From Flavobacteriales bacterium (lineage in GTDB: Bacteria; Bacteroidota; Bacteroidia; Flavobacteriales_D; Sanyastnellaceae): 64,000 bases of DNA. Position numbers and translations under genes: made by a program. The notes beneath the pieces are model-generated. The model had not been told where the DNA came from, made no database searches, and saw only the letters and a program-made list of their open reading frames with translations. Where the stretch lies: assembly GCA_019694805.1 (NCBI GenBank), contig JAIBBG010000001.1:248001-312000 (forward strand), written 5' to 3'. Below are positions 37,201-46,553 of this stretch, one piece after another. Positions within the stretch are counted from its first letter, which is position 1. Every line of letters starts with the position of its first letter.

Positions 37201-40200
37201 GTAGATGGTTGTTTCCGTAGCCAGACCAGAACTTTCCTTGCTGAAGATGCTTGTGGCAACACTGCGACATGCGAACAAACTTTCACATGGACAGTAGATA
37301 CTATTGACCCAACATTGAATAATGTTCCGGATGATATCACAGGACAGTGTATTGATATTCCAGCTGCTTCAGTGGTTACAGGTTCTGACAACTGCGACAA
37401 CGATGTATTTGTGGATTACTCAGAAGTTCAAACTTCTGATTACTGCCCAGTAACCATCGTTCGTACTTGGACTGCTTATGATAACTGCGGTAATAGCCAT
37501 GCTGAAACACAGACCATCGTGATTGACGATACTATCTATCCAATTTTGATGGGTGTTCCTGCTGATACTACTGTTGAGTGTGACAGTGTTCCTGCTGCTC
37601 CTTCAGTAACTTTTGAAGACAACTGTGCATTTGATCTTAACGTTCAATTCACTGAATCAGATCCTATCGCCGATGAATGCGGATATCACTTCACACGTTC
37701 ATGGTATGTTGAAGACTATTGTGGAAACGCAACGAGTGCTACTCAAGTGGTAACTGTTCGTGACACTACCCTTCCAACTTCTGATCTCGCTTCTGAAGAA
37801 ATTACTGTACAGTGTATCGACGATGTTCCTGCATTCACTCCAACATGGAGTGACAATTGCGATGATTCACTCGAAGTTCACGCAATCTCTGGCATTAGCC
37901 CCGATGGTTGCGGATTTATCATCTATCAGTCTTATTCAGCTGAAGATGATTGTGGAAATATTGGAATCATCTATCGCACCATTCATATTCAGGACACCAT
38001 TGCTCCTGTATTCACCATCTGCCCTGTTGGAAGTGATCTCGGATGCAATCCACAAGAAATTCCTGCTGCTGGTGGTGCTTTTGCAACTGACAATTGTGGC
38101 GAACCAAATATTGAAGTTCTTCCAAGTGATATCGTTGCTAATGGCTGTCACAGAACATTTACTCGTGTTTACAGAGCGTTTGACTCTTGTGACAACGAAG
38201 CATTCTGCACACAAACTTTCACTTGGACTGTTGATACTGAAGACCCTGCTTTCACTCTGTGCCCTGCATCGGTGAATCTCGGTTGCAATCCTGCTGAAAT
38301 TCCTTTCAGTGAAACTCTGGAAGCTACTGATAACTGCGGTACTCCGAACGTAACCTACTCTACTTCTGATGAAGTGGTTGATGGTTGCTTCCATAGCCAA
38401 ACCCGTTACTTTGTGGCTACAGATGCATGTGGTAACTCTACCACTTGTGCTCAGACTTTCACTTGGACTGTAGACAACAACGATCCTTACTTCGCTTATT
38501 GCCCAGAAGGTGGTGATCTTGGATGTAATCCTCAAATTATTCCTTTCAGCACTTACGCTGTAGCTTTGGATAGCTGTGGATTGCCAAACCTCACTTTCTC
38601 TGATAGCGATATCGATGAAAATGGTTGTTTCCGCAGCCAGACCAGAACTTTCACCGCTGTTGACGCATGTGGTCATTCAACAACATGTGAGCAAACATTC
38701 ACTTGGACTGTTGACACTGTTGAACCAACCTTGAACAATGTTCCGGATGACATCATCGGTCAGTGCAGTGAAATTCCATTGCCTTCTGTTGTTACTGGTT
38801 CTGACAATTGCGACAACGATGTATTTGTTGATTATGATGAAGAACAACTCTCTGAGTTCTGCCCAGTAACCATCGTTCGCACTTGGACTGCTTATGATAA
38901 CTGCGGTAATAACCATGCTGAAACACAGACCATCGTGATTGATGACACCATCGATCCGATTTTGTTGGGTGTTCCTGCTGATACTACTGTTGAGTGTGAC
39001 AGCGTTCCTGCTGCTCCTTCAGTAACTTTTGAAGACAACTGTGCATTTGATCTCAATGTTCAATTCACTGAATCAGATCCTATCGCCGATGATTGTGGAT
39101 ATCACTTCACACGTTCATGGTATGTTGAAGACTATTGTGGAAACGCAACAAGTGCTACTCAAGTGGTAACTGTTCGTGACACTACCCTTCCAACTTCTGA
39201 TCTCGCTTCTGAAGAAATTACTGTTCAGTGTATCGACGATGTTCCTGCATTCACTCCAACATGGAGTGACAATTGCGATGATTCACTCGAAGTTCACGCA
39301 ATCTCTGGCATTAGCCCTGATGGTTGCGGATTTATCATCTATCAGTCTTATTCGGCTGAAGATGATTGTGGAAATATTGGAATCATCTATCGCACCATTC
39401 ATATTCAGGACACCATTGCTCCTGTATTCACCATCTGCCCTGTTGGAGGTGATCTCGGATGCAATCCACAAGAAATTCCTGCTGCTGGTGGTGCCTTTGC
39501 AACTGACAATTGTGGCGAACCAAATGTTGAAGTTCTTCCAAGTGATATCGTTGCTAATGGCTGTCACAGAACATTTACTCGTGTTTACAGAGCGTTTGAC
39601 TCTTGTGACAACGAAGCATTCTGCACACAAACTTTCACTTGGACTGTTGATACTGAAGACCCTGCTTTCACTCTGTGCCCTGCATCGGTGAATCTCGGTT
39701 GCAATCCTGCTGAAATTCCTTTCAGTGAAACTCTGGAAGCTACTGATAACTGCGGTACTCCGAACGTAACCTACTCTACTTCTGATGAAGTGGTTGATGG
39801 TTGCTTCCATAGCCAAACCCGTTACTTTGTGGCTACAGATGCATGTGGTAACTCTACCACTTGTGCTCAGACTTTCACTTGGACTGTAGACAACAACGAT
39901 CCTTACTTCGCTTATTGCCCAGAAGGTGGTGATCTTGGATGTAATCCTCAAATTATTCCTTTCAGCACTTACGCTGTAGCTTTGGATAGCTGTGGATTGC
40001 CAAACCTCACTTTCTCTGATAGCGATATCGATGAAAATGGTTGTTTCCGCAGCCAGACCAGAACTTTCACCGCTGTTGACGCATGTGGTCATTCAACAAC
40101 ATGTGAGCAGACATTCACTTGGACTGTTGACACTGTTGAACCAACCCTGAACAATGTTCCGGATGACATCATCGGACAGTGCAGTGAAATTCCATTGCCT

Positions 40201-43200
40201 TCTGTTGTTACTGGTTCTGACAATTGCGACAACGATGTATTTGTTGATTATGATGAAGAACAACAATCTGAGTTCTGCCCAGTAACCATCGTTCGCACTT
40301 GGACTGCTTATGATAACTGCGGTAATAGCCATGCTGAAACACAGACCATCGTGATTGATGACACCATCGATCCGATTTTGTTGGGTGTTCCTGCTGATAC
40401 TACAGTAGAGTGTGACAGCGTTCCTGCGGCTGCTTCAGTAACATTTGAAGACAACTGCGCATTTGATCTCGATATTCAATTTACCGAATCAGATCCTATC
40501 GATGATGATTGCGGATATCACTTCACACGTTCATGGTATGTTGAAGACTATTGTGGAAACGCAACAAGTGCTACTCAAGTGGTAACTGTTCGTGACACTA
40601 CCCTTCCAACTGCTGATCTTTCTTCTGAAGAAATCTGGGTAGAGTGTGATGATGAAGTTCCAGCGTTTATGCCAATCTGGAGTGACAATTGCGACGATTC
40701 ACTTGAAGTACATGCTATCTCTGGAATTAGCCCAGAAGATTGTGGATATATCATTTATCAGACATATTCTGCAGAAGATGATTGTGGAAACGTTGGTGTC
40801 ATTTACCGCACAGTACACATTACTGACAGCACTGATCCAATTATCATAACCGCTATGCAAGATCAGTTCGTACAGTGTGATGGTGAAATCAATTATGACA
40901 TACCTACATTTGATGATAACTGTGACGAAGAGCTTACAATTACATACAGCCAAGACACTGTAGTACTTGCTCATGGCTATATCATCCATCGTCATTACAC
41001 TGCAACCGACGATTGCGGAAACAGTGTAACAGATGATGCTGACATCATTATCCTCTTGGAGAATGATCCAATTCTTATTGGATTACCAGAACAAAATGTC
41101 GTTATTGAATGTGGTGAGTTGGAAGAGCCAGCCATTGTATTCGGTACTGACTATTGCGGTAATGAACTCGATGTTGACTTCGCTGAAGATAGCCTCGTAG
41201 ATGGTTGTCTGTTGATTGTAACAAGAACATGGACAGTAACAGATAGTGAAGGCAACACAACAGTGTTCACGCAAACTATACAGGTTGGTGATACAACACC
41301 TCCAACTATTATCTGTCCTGATAATTACACTGTTTCTTGTTCAGACAATGTATTCCCAGCTGATATCAACACAGTCATCGTTGATGATAACTGTGCAATT
41401 GATACGGTACTTGTTGAGGAATACACTTCTGATTTCGAATGTGCTAATCGCTACCTGATTCATCGCATTTATACTGCGTATGACGAATGTGGCAATAACA
41501 CATCATGTGAACAAATCATCACTGTGTATGATGAAACTGCTCCTGTATTCACCTTCGTACCTCAGGGTAGCGCAGGTTGCAGCGAGACCATCGAATTCGG
41601 AATGGCAGAAGCCATTGACAATTGTGGTGGCGAAGTAATCATTACATGGGAAGACTTCACCGATGGTAATTCTGACACAACAGATTGTCAATACTTTACT
41701 TATTCTAAAGGCGGATGGGGATCACCATCAGTAAGCGAACCTGGTTCATATCGCGATGCGAACTTTGACCTTGCGTTCCCTGATGGATTGGTGATTGGTT
41801 GTGATACTGGAAGTTACACTTTCACTTCAGCTCAAGCCATTGAAGACTTCCTCCCATCAGGTGGTGGTGCATCTGTTTTGCCAGAAGGCAATACGGTAAA
41901 CCCAACTTCAGACGACACCAGCAACAATTTTGCTGATCAGTTGGTTGCAGCTGTATTGAACGTAACCTTCGATGCCTATGATCCAGACTTCGGCGCATCG
42001 AATGGTAACCTCGGTGATCTCGAATTTGCAGGTGGTGTATTTGCAGGAATGACTGCAAATGAAGTTATCGCCATTGCGAATAACGTCATTGGCGGATGCA
42101 GCAATGCATACAACCCAGAGACGCTTCTTGATGCTATGGAAGATATCAACCTGAGCTTCCATGAAGGTACTACCAATAGCGGAGCATTACTATGTGGTGA
42201 TGGCGGCAATCAGAACGTATGCGAATACACCGTTACGCGTGTATGGACTGCTGAAGATGAATGCGGCAACACTAGCTCTGAAACAACTGTTATTACAGTG
42301 AGTGACAATGAAGATCCTGAGGTGGTTTATGCCCCTGCAGATGTTCATGTTCAGTGCTATACAGATGTTGTAAATGATGAACCAGTATTCACAGACAACT
42401 GTGACACTGACCTCACCATTACACCTGCATCGAGCATCGTAATGACAGAGCCATGTGGATTCTTGATTCACAAATCATGGGTTGCGACAGATAATTGCGG
42501 AAACTCAACTACAGTAACACAAAACATTACTGTTCTGGATACTATTGCTCCAACACTCTATGGTGTTCCAAATGATGTTGAAGCCGAATGCGGACAATTG
42601 CCTCCGGTTGCTGATGTTTTGGCATTCGACAACTGCGATGAAGATGTTCTCGTAGAATTCAGCCAGCAAGGCACCCAAGATGGCTGCTACTTCAACCTCG
42701 TTCGCACCTGGACTGCAACAGATGATTGTGGTAACTCGGTGAGTGCATCACAGATTATCATTGTTGGTGATAACACAAATCCTTGGATTGTAGAATCACC
42801 TGCATCAGAAATATGGGTAGAATGTGATCAAGAAGTTCCATCGCTCGAAGTTCTCTTCGATGACAATTGCGATGACAGCCTCACTTACACTGCAATCAGC
42901 ACAATTTCAGCTCCGCTAGAATGTGGATATGACATTTCGAGAGCTATCACTGCAACTGATGACTGTGGCAACTCAGTATCATTCGGTCAAGTTGTTCACG
43001 TTCGTGATACACAAGATCCACAAATTGAATGGGTAGGTGAAAGCCTTACCATCGATTGCGAAGATGAAATCCCTGCAGCGGTTGATCCAATTTTCTCAGA
43101 CAACTGTGATGATGAATTGACTGTATTGCCGGCATCAAGTATTGTTCAACTCGATTGCGGATATATGATCCACAGAACATGGACAGCAACTGACAATTGT

Positions 43201-46200
43201 GGTAATAGTGTGACTGCAGAACAGAACATCACCATTACAGACAATGAAGCACCTGTGATCGATCCTTATGTGATCTATCAGCATGTTGAATGCGAAGAAG
43301 CATTTGACTTCACTGGTATCACAGCGCATGACAATTGCGGTGAAGTACATATCACCTTCACAGATGACACCTATTCTGGTGGTTGTCCTGGTGTGATTGT
43401 ACGCACATACACTGTTACTGACGATTGTGGAAATGAAGCCATTGCTCAGCAAATTATTTCAGTTCAGGATACTCATGGTCCAGTGATTGAAAATCCTGCC
43501 GACGCAACGGTTGAATGTCAGGATGCTCCGACTTCAATGCCAGAAATCAATATTTATGACCATTGCAGTGAAGTAACTGTATTAGAAGCGACACAGGAAA
43601 TTGTCATTATCGATGCTTGCACATACCAGATTATCTGGCATTGGGAAGCCATTGACTATTGTGAAAACCTCAGTGAAGCAACTACAGTTATTACTGTTAC
43701 TGATACAACATCACCAATCATCAGCAACCTTCCAGAGTCAATGACATTTGAATGTAATGAGTCATTTGATGCTCCGGCTTGGCCTACAGTAACTGACAAC
43801 TGCATGGAAACTCCATTTGTGGAATACAGTGTTGATACCATGCAAGGAGATTGTCCATATAGCTTCGACATTTACTACACATGGAGAGCTTGGGATCATT
43901 GTGAAAATGAAACAGTAGAATCAGTTGTGTATCACGTACGTGATACACAGGGACCTGTATTCGGTGAAAACCAATCTGAGTTCAGTTTCGAGTGCGACGA
44001 AGAAATTACACTCGTACAACCAGAAGCTACTGACAATTGCGGAACTGTAAGCTACGATCATTATGATGACAACTTCTGGAACGAAGGCTGCAACAGTGGT
44101 TTCACCAGGTTCTGGATTGCAACTGACGAATGTGGCAACAGCAATTACTTCAACCAGTATATCTACATCTATGATGAAACAGCTCCGGTTGTTACAGGTG
44201 AATTTGAAATCACACTTCTGTGTGATGAATTCGAAGGAATCTATATCACAGCAGAAGATAATTGTAATGAAGTGACCATTGACCATGTGGATGAAGAAGT
44301 TTCTGGTTCTTGCGCTGGACGTTATATCCGTACTTACACTGTAAGTGACGAATGCGGTAATACCACAGAGTTCATTCAATTGATCAATCTCATCGATGAA
44401 ACAAACCCAACTGTGGTTGTTCCAGCGGTAGATATTCAAGTTGAGTGTGGTGATGAAATACCTGCATTCGAGCCTGAATTTGCTGACAATTGTGATGATT
44501 CATTAGCGGTGACCATGATCTCAGCAATTTCATACAGCGAAGATGGTTGTACTACATACATCTCTCAAGGATGGACAGCAACGGATGATTGTAACAATTC
44601 GGTTTCGACTGGAAGAACGATCACCATTACTGACACCACTGAGCCAGAATTCAATTCACTTCCTGAAGATGAATACTACTCATGTGATGCCATTGTACCG
44701 GTTGCTGAAGTAACCGCTACTGACATCTGCGACGATGAGGTAACTATTGAGCACACCGATATCATCATCCCTGGAGAATGTCCAAGTAATTACACCATTG
44801 AACGTACATGGACTGCTGCGGACAATTGTGGTAACATGGCGGAGTATGTTCAACACATCTTTATCATAGATGAAGATTTCCCAGTGTTCACGTTCGTTCC
44901 AGGACCAGCTGAGTTTAGCTGCGAAGACGATATCGTATTTGGCACACCAACAGCAGTTGATAATTGCAGTGAAGTGACCTACGATCATTTTGATACGCCA
45001 AGCTATGAGTGTAATAACACTTATCAGATTGTTCGTACCTGGATTGCAACCGATGCATGTGGTCATTCAACCACCGCTCTCAGTTACTATTCAGTTTATG
45101 ACAATGTTGCTCCTGAATTCGATCAGGAACTGAGTGATGTTACTGTACAGTGTGCATCAGATATCCCAGCGCCAGTAGACGTAACCGCTACTGACAATTG
45201 TGGAGGAGCTTATGTATCTGTTGAAGTATTAGAAGTTGAAATTGATACTTGTGGAAATCAGATACTTTATGTTCAGTACACTGCTCATGACGATTGCGAC
45301 AATGTGAACTATACCGGATACTATATCACCGTAAACGACGATGTAGAGCCAGTACTTGATGGCTGTCCGGAAGACATCATCCTTGCATGCGATCAGGAAA
45401 TTCCTGCTCCTGCAAATGTGACTGTAACCGACAACTGCGATCAAGACATCACAGTAAGCTATGAAGAATTCTACTTTGGTGATGTACCAACAGAAGGTTC
45501 TATTGCAGATTGCAACCTTACTACGCCAATTCGTCCAGCAGGAAACCCATGTGGCTATCCTTACGATTGGGCAATGGCAATGTTCGGTATGCCAACTGCA
45601 CATAAGTTCTACACTGTTCAAAATGGAAGTCTCGTTCGATTCCCGAATGGAACAGCACATCTGGTCGCTGATCTTCACAACGTACAAAACGTTGCTAATG
45701 GATGGCATATTGATGTGTGGTTTGGCAATGAAATGGATTGGAGTGCATGGAGCTCACAAGGCTTCCCAACCAACTTCAAAGCGGATTGCGGCGGTGTTGC
45801 TGCTAACCATTTCGACTGGTTGTACTTCATCCTTCAAGCTGCTCCTGGAGCAGAGTTGACTGGTTTCGGTGGCTATTCAGGATCTTCATTGAACCTGACA
45901 CATGCTCCATCAAACCACTACTTCGGTTTCCAACTTGGAGATGGTGCAAACAACTACAATGCTGCAGATGATGGATTTGGTGGTTGGTTCAGTTATAATG
46001 GATACTTCCAGGTGAATCAGGTGCCATTTGGTAACAACAACGGAACAGTTTCAGGTGCGGGTGACCTTGCATTTGAATTGGACTGCTGCCCACAATACCA
46101 CATCATCCGCCAGTGGACCGCAAGCGATTGTTCTGGTAACACTTCGAGCTGCTCACAAATGATTTCATTCAGCAGTGACGATGCAGGAACACCAGGTGTA

Positions 46201-46500
46201 GTAACCAAGCCAGCTAAGCTTGACGAACAAACTGAAGTTGCTCCTATTGTGAATGTTGCTCCGAACCCAACAAGCGATAATACATTGTTCACTTTCACAC
46301 CAGCTCTTGAAGGAAAAACAACCCTTGAGATCTATGATCTGGCTGGTAAAAAAGTTGCAGATGTATTCATCGGTGTGGTTGAAGCAGGAGTTGAATACAA
46401 AGTGAACTACAACGTTGACACTTTGGCAACGGGTGTTTACATGTACCGACTCAACAATGCTGAAGCGAAAGAAGTTGGACGTATTGTGGTGAATCACTAA
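31228..46500 (+). CDS. Giant (5090-residue) T9SS modular surface protein
   Basis: It is an uninterrupted frame with a signal peptide near residues 17-38. Domain order: a DUF7948-like N-terminal domain (about 60-300; FMKNSGQIANSEVLYYYEG, YPVIIDPTLSWGTFF); SBBP-like propeller repeats (about 300-800; ISWGTYVGGSDVD); a GEVED domain (about 811-978; DYGDAPASYGTPGH to GEVEDYRC); two atypical Cys modules; about 44 HYR/Ig-like modules of about 75 residues (from about 1148), each with a CP or C near the start, ATDNCG, a GC and ACGNTATC; and a type A T9SS domain (about 5005-5090; VAPNPTSDNTLF, GVYMYRLNN). Non-modular inserts lie at about 3489-3667 and 4748-4955. It is probably an adhesin or cell-surface fibre; disulfides and calcium at the DTTDP-type junctions may stiffen it. 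Function is inferred from architecture only. Confidence 0.93.
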   Translation: MNHSTLNVSGNLSFLRHAGRCLLMTMLSISTLFTQAQRQTTPTSNGALSNSQSADPAMEKLVRSTIRKNGESIRFMKNSGQIANSEVLYYYEGLSGATYIEKSRIRFVAKDIEMVDKQKPTDFKSLNTLDAGQEAKIKNTHVFSIYFDGGQKLTDIDASESFGTTYNYFQSADPSQWVKGASAAKELTIRNIYHGIDLRLYSNEDGTFEFDWIVKPGADFNQIDMRFEGQDNVVVDEKGNLQVDLRFTSVKFRIPESYQATPAGKSALNMSFMKKNDKHVQFTTTSKIDSRYPVIIDPTLSWGTFFDGNDADFDQYLFAIQVDPADGIVYCAGGTNRQIQTGSAPYDANGYLNNVTGFGTSATPRVPIIYRISANGSDLIDMTLFGPATVSDNGSSADDNAIAYALSLSPNRVFIGGKTNVNLPMAGSTFDNTRSAYDGFVAVFSRDLGTLVYSSYMGSSGDEDPGVTSIRAINDNSYVVGMTAEGSLPAAYITAGVADNSFGGSSDFYIAKFSALGTISWGTYVGGSDVDVLNDVEVFADGRVAFAGFGAGQLTETNSAGGRSTNTNNEDGILGVLNSTGTTFNYLDELGGSNDDRFTDVEIVGETLYWTGYVQSGFPVTAGSYDTSHNGADDIIVGTCSSTGGSAAYKSTFYGGSGDDLGSGIRLVTQTDCDGVATTFLLVFGSSDTSGSGLPTQNINGETFFDSTNNGGLDIIFGGFKSDMTGPLVFGTYMGGDENDYLGDTGAPRGANHLWVAGANVYVGTTTHSASHSPALTGGGGFDLVKTNNANPASDDTHLIFSIQFNSLLGSDYGDAPASYGTPGHILDCPNLFLGSLVDDEASHQSSANANGDDVLTSDDEDGVTVLPNLTSGVNQTFSITVNTLKNTTGFTANLYGWIDLNGDGNFSSDEVATTTVANGYIGSKTLTWNNVTVGGPGGNHYVRFRLTTDGLIDNPATTSVDERSTAGASNGEVEDYRCSGLTCPTSVVVEACKTQAQINTAFNNWLAAASAGGPCAGNLTNTTPSIPTKCNGGTVSATFTYVNSCGANLECTSTFTVTAPGAPVINCPSNMTLESCMSQTAVNNAYTNWLNSATASGGCNGVLTHNGGSAPNACTGGTKQVTFTYTNDCDPKTITCQATFTVPAAPALSFTNCPGNVDLGCNPQGGVPAAVNPSTTGGCSPVNVTSQLGSISNNGCQYSQTRTYTATDNCGQSVTCSQTFTWKTDNQNPIFTLCPAGANLGCNPQSIPAAGDAIATDNCGTPVISSSLGVISENGCNRSQTRTYTATDGCGNTATCTQVFTWTVDTTDPVFTFCPPDADLGCNPTFFPGLGVATATDNCGNPTITPEIGNTIENGCYRLQVRTYTATDACGNTATCEQRITWKVDTTDPTLYDCPEAVVYATCINEIPGVADVKASDNCDGILDVDYSQIESNPGSSCNNVITRTWTATDDCGNSSTCTQTIYVNDNIKPTLHNVPQDITAQCGELPSIPTSVFATDNCDQTLSVQFSQDTLSDSCPFIVVRTWYVVDDCNNSETATQTITYHDTIDPQFTFCPAGGDLGCNPILFPGPGQAVATDNCGTPTITSALGVVVENGCYRSQVRTYTATDACGNTATCEQLYTWKVDTTDPILYDCPDAVAFATCLNDLPVVADVKASDNCDGILDVDYSQDESNPGSSCNNVVTRTWVATDDCGNSTSCIQIIYVNDNIKPTLHNIPQDITAQCGELPSIPTSVYATDNCDQTLSVQFSQDTISDSCPFTVVRTWYVVDDCNNSETASQTITYHDTIDPQFTFCPAGVDLGCNPILFPGPGQAIATDNCGTPVITSALGVVVEDGCYRSQVRTYTATDACGNTATCEQLYTWKVDTTDPVFTYCPEGANLGCNPTEIPAAGQAMATDECDVPVITSSLGSIVSDGCFRSQTRTYVATDLCGNTSTCAQVFTWTVDNNDPYFAYCPEGGDLGCNPDVIPFSTYAVALDSCGLPTLTFSDSDVVVDGCFRSQTRTFLAEDACGNTATCEQTFTWTVDTIDPTLNNVPDDITGQCIDIPAASVVTGSDNCDNDVFVDYSEVQTSDYCPVTIVRTWTAYDNCGNSHAETQTIVIDDTIYPILMGVPADTTVECDSVPAAPSVTFEDNCAFDLNVQFTESDPIADECGYHFTRSWYVEDYCGNATSATQVVTVRDTTLPTSDLASEEITVQCIDDVPAFTPTWSDNCDDSLEVHAISGISPDGCGFIIYQSYSAEDDCGNIGIIYRTIHIQDTIAPVFTICPVGSDLGCNPQEIPAAGGAFATDNCGEPNIEVLPSDIVANGCHRTFTRVYRAFDSCDNEAFCTQTFTWTVDTEDPAFTLCPASVNLGCNPAEIPFSETLEATDNCGTPNVTYSTSDEVVDGCFHSQTRYFVATDACGNSTTCAQTFTWTVDNNDPYFAYCPEGGDLGCNPQIIPFSTYAVALDSCGLPNLTFSDSDIDENGCFRSQTRTFTAVDACGHSTTCEQTFTWTVDTVEPTLNNVPDDIIGQCSEIPLPSVVTGSDNCDNDVFVDYDEEQLSEFCPVTIVRTWTAYDNCGNNHAETQTIVIDDTIDPILLGVPADTTVECDSVPAAPSVTFEDNCAFDLNVQFTESDPIADDCGYHFTRSWYVEDYCGNATSATQVVTVRDTTLPTSDLASEEITVQCIDDVPAFTPTWSDNCDDSLEVHAISGISPDGCGFIIYQSYSAEDDCGNIGIIYRTIHIQDTIAPVFTICPVGGDLGCNPQEIPAAGGAFATDNCGEPNVEVLPSDIVANGCHRTFTRVYRAFDSCDNEAFCTQTFTWTVDTEDPAFTLCPASVNLGCNPAEIPFSETLEATDNCGTPNVTYSTSDEVVDGCFHSQTRYFVATDACGNSTTCAQTFTWTVDNNDPYFAYCPEGGDLGCNPQIIPFSTYAVALDSCGLPNLTFSDSDIDENGCFRSQTRTFTAVDACGHSTTCEQTFTWTVDTVEPTLNNVPDDIIGQCSEIPLPSVVTGSDNCDNDVFVDYDEEQQSEFCPVTIVRTWTAYDNCGNSHAETQTIVIDDTIDPILLGVPADTTVECDSVPAAASVTFEDNCAFDLDIQFTESDPIDDDCGYHFTRSWYVEDYCGNATSATQVVTVRDTTLPTADLSSEEIWVECDDEVPAFMPIWSDNCDDSLEVHAISGISPEDCGYIIYQTYSAEDDCGNVGVIYRTVHITDSTDPIIITAMQDQFVQCDGEINYDIPTFDDNCDEELTITYSQDTVVLAHGYIIHRHYTATDDCGNSVTDDADIIILLENDPILIGLPEQNVVIECGELEEPAIVFGTDYCGNELDVDFAEDSLVDGCLLIVTRTWTVTDSEGNTTVFTQTIQVGDTTPPTIICPDNYTVSCSDNVFPADINTVIVDDNCAIDTVLVEEYTSDFECANRYLIHRIYTAYDECGNNTSCEQIITVYDETAPVFTFVPQGSAGCSETIEFGMAEAIDNCGGEVIITWEDFTDGNSDTTDCQYFTYSKGGWGSPSVSEPGSYRDANFDLAFPDGLVIGCDTGSYTFTSAQAIEDFLPSGGGASVLPEGNTVNPTSDDTSNNFADQLVAAVLNVTFDAYDPDFGASNGNLGDLEFAGGVFAGMTANEVIAIANNVIGGCSNAYNPETLLDAMEDINLSFHEGTTNSGALLCGDGGNQNVCEYTVTRVWTAEDECGNTSSETTVITVSDNEDPEVVYAPADVHVQCYTDVVNDEPVFTDNCDTDLTITPASSIVMTEPCGFLIHKSWVATDNCGNSTTVTQNITVLDTIAPTLYGVPNDVEAECGQLPPVADVLAFDNCDEDVLVEFSQQGTQDGCYFNLVRTWTATDDCGNSVSASQIIIVGDNTNPWIVESPASEIWVECDQEVPSLEVLFDDNCDDSLTYTAISTISAPLECGYDISRAITATDDCGNSVSFGQVVHVRDTQDPQIEWVGESLTIDCEDEIPAAVDPIFSDNCDDELTVLPASSIVQLDCGYMIHRTWTATDNCGNSVTAEQNITITDNEAPVIDPYVIYQHVECEEAFDFTGITAHDNCGEVHITFTDDTYSGGCPGVIVRTYTVTDDCGNEAIAQQIISVQDTHGPVIENPADATVECQDAPTSMPEINIYDHCSEVTVLEATQEIVIIDACTYQIIWHWEAIDYCENLSEATTVITVTDTTSPIISNLPESMTFECNESFDAPAWPTVTDNCMETPFVEYSVDTMQGDCPYSFDIYYTWRAWDHCENETVESVVYHVRDTQGPVFGENQSEFSFECDEEITLVQPEATDNCGTVSYDHYDDNFWNEGCNSGFTRFWIATDECGNSNYFNQYIYIYDETAPVVTGEFEITLLCDEFEGIYITAEDNCNEVTIDHVDEEVSGSCAGRYIRTYTVSDECGNTTEFIQLINLIDETNPTVVVPAVDIQVECGDEIPAFEPEFADNCDDSLAVTMISAISYSEDGCTTYISQGWTATDDCNNSVSTGRTITITDTTEPEFNSLPEDEYYSCDAIVPVAEVTATDICDDEVTIEHTDIIIPGECPSNYTIERTWTAADNCGNMAEYVQHIFIIDEDFPVFTFVPGPAEFSCEDDIVFGTPTAVDNCSEVTYDHFDTPSYECNNTYQIVRTWIATDACGHSTTALSYYSVYDNVAPEFDQELSDVTVQCASDIPAPVDVTATDNCGGAYVSVEVLEVEIDTCGNQILYVQYTAHDDCDNVNYTGYYITVNDDVEPVLDGCPEDIILACDQEIPAPANVTVTDNCDQDITVSYEEFYFGDVPTEGSIADCNLTTPIRPAGNPCGYPYDWAMAMFGMPTAHKFYTVQNGSLVRFPNGTAHLVADLHNVQNVANGWHIDVWFGNEMDWSAWSSQGFPTNFKADCGGVAANHFDWLYFILQAAPGAELTGFGGYSGSSLNLTHAPSNHYFGFQLGDGANNYNAADDGFGGWFSYNGYFQVNQVPFGNNNGTVSGAGDLAFELDCCPQYHIIRQWTASDCSGNTSSCSQMISFSSDDAGTPGVVTKPAKLDEQTEVAPIVNVAPNPTSDNTLFTFTPALEGKTTLEIYDLAGKKVADVFIGVVEAGVEYKVNYNVDTLATGVYMYRLNNAEAKEVGRIVVNH
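35155..36830 (+). repeat. 717-bp in-frame tandem repeat
   Basis: Three HYR modules (239 residues) starting near 35155 recur at 35872 and in part near 36589. Marker strings such as TATGATTGTCCAGA recur 717 bp apart. Copies differ at scattered positions, so this duplication is older than the 1416-bp one downstream. Confidence 0.8.
37057..40640 (+). repeat. 1416-bp in-frame tandem repeat, two and a half copies
   Basis: The sequence beginning GACAACAACGATCCTTACTT occurs at 37057, 38473 and 39889, exactly 1416 bp apart each time. One unit codes 472 residues (six modules). Copies two and three are almost identical at DNA level, and the third stops after about three and a half modules. The first half of copy one is more diverged. 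This indicates recent unequal exchange or gene conversion. Confidence 0.92.
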
Positions 46501-46521
46501 GAGATTCTCTCATTAGATATG

Positions 46522-46553
46522 AAAAACCCCTTCCAGATTGGAAGGGGTTTTTT
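46522..46553 (+). terminator. Rho-independent terminator after the 5090-residue protein gene
   Basis: A perfect 13-bp stem (AAAAACCCCTTCC / GGAAGGGGTTTTT) with a 5-nt loop is followed by T residues. Confidence 0.95.

Noticed and set aside
37936..38676. Long minus-strand open frame opposite the 5090-residue gene (and its copy at 39283-40092)
   Set aside because: It lies wholly inside a well-supported plus-strand gene, is duplicated only because the repeat is, and its translation is low-complexity without family similarity.
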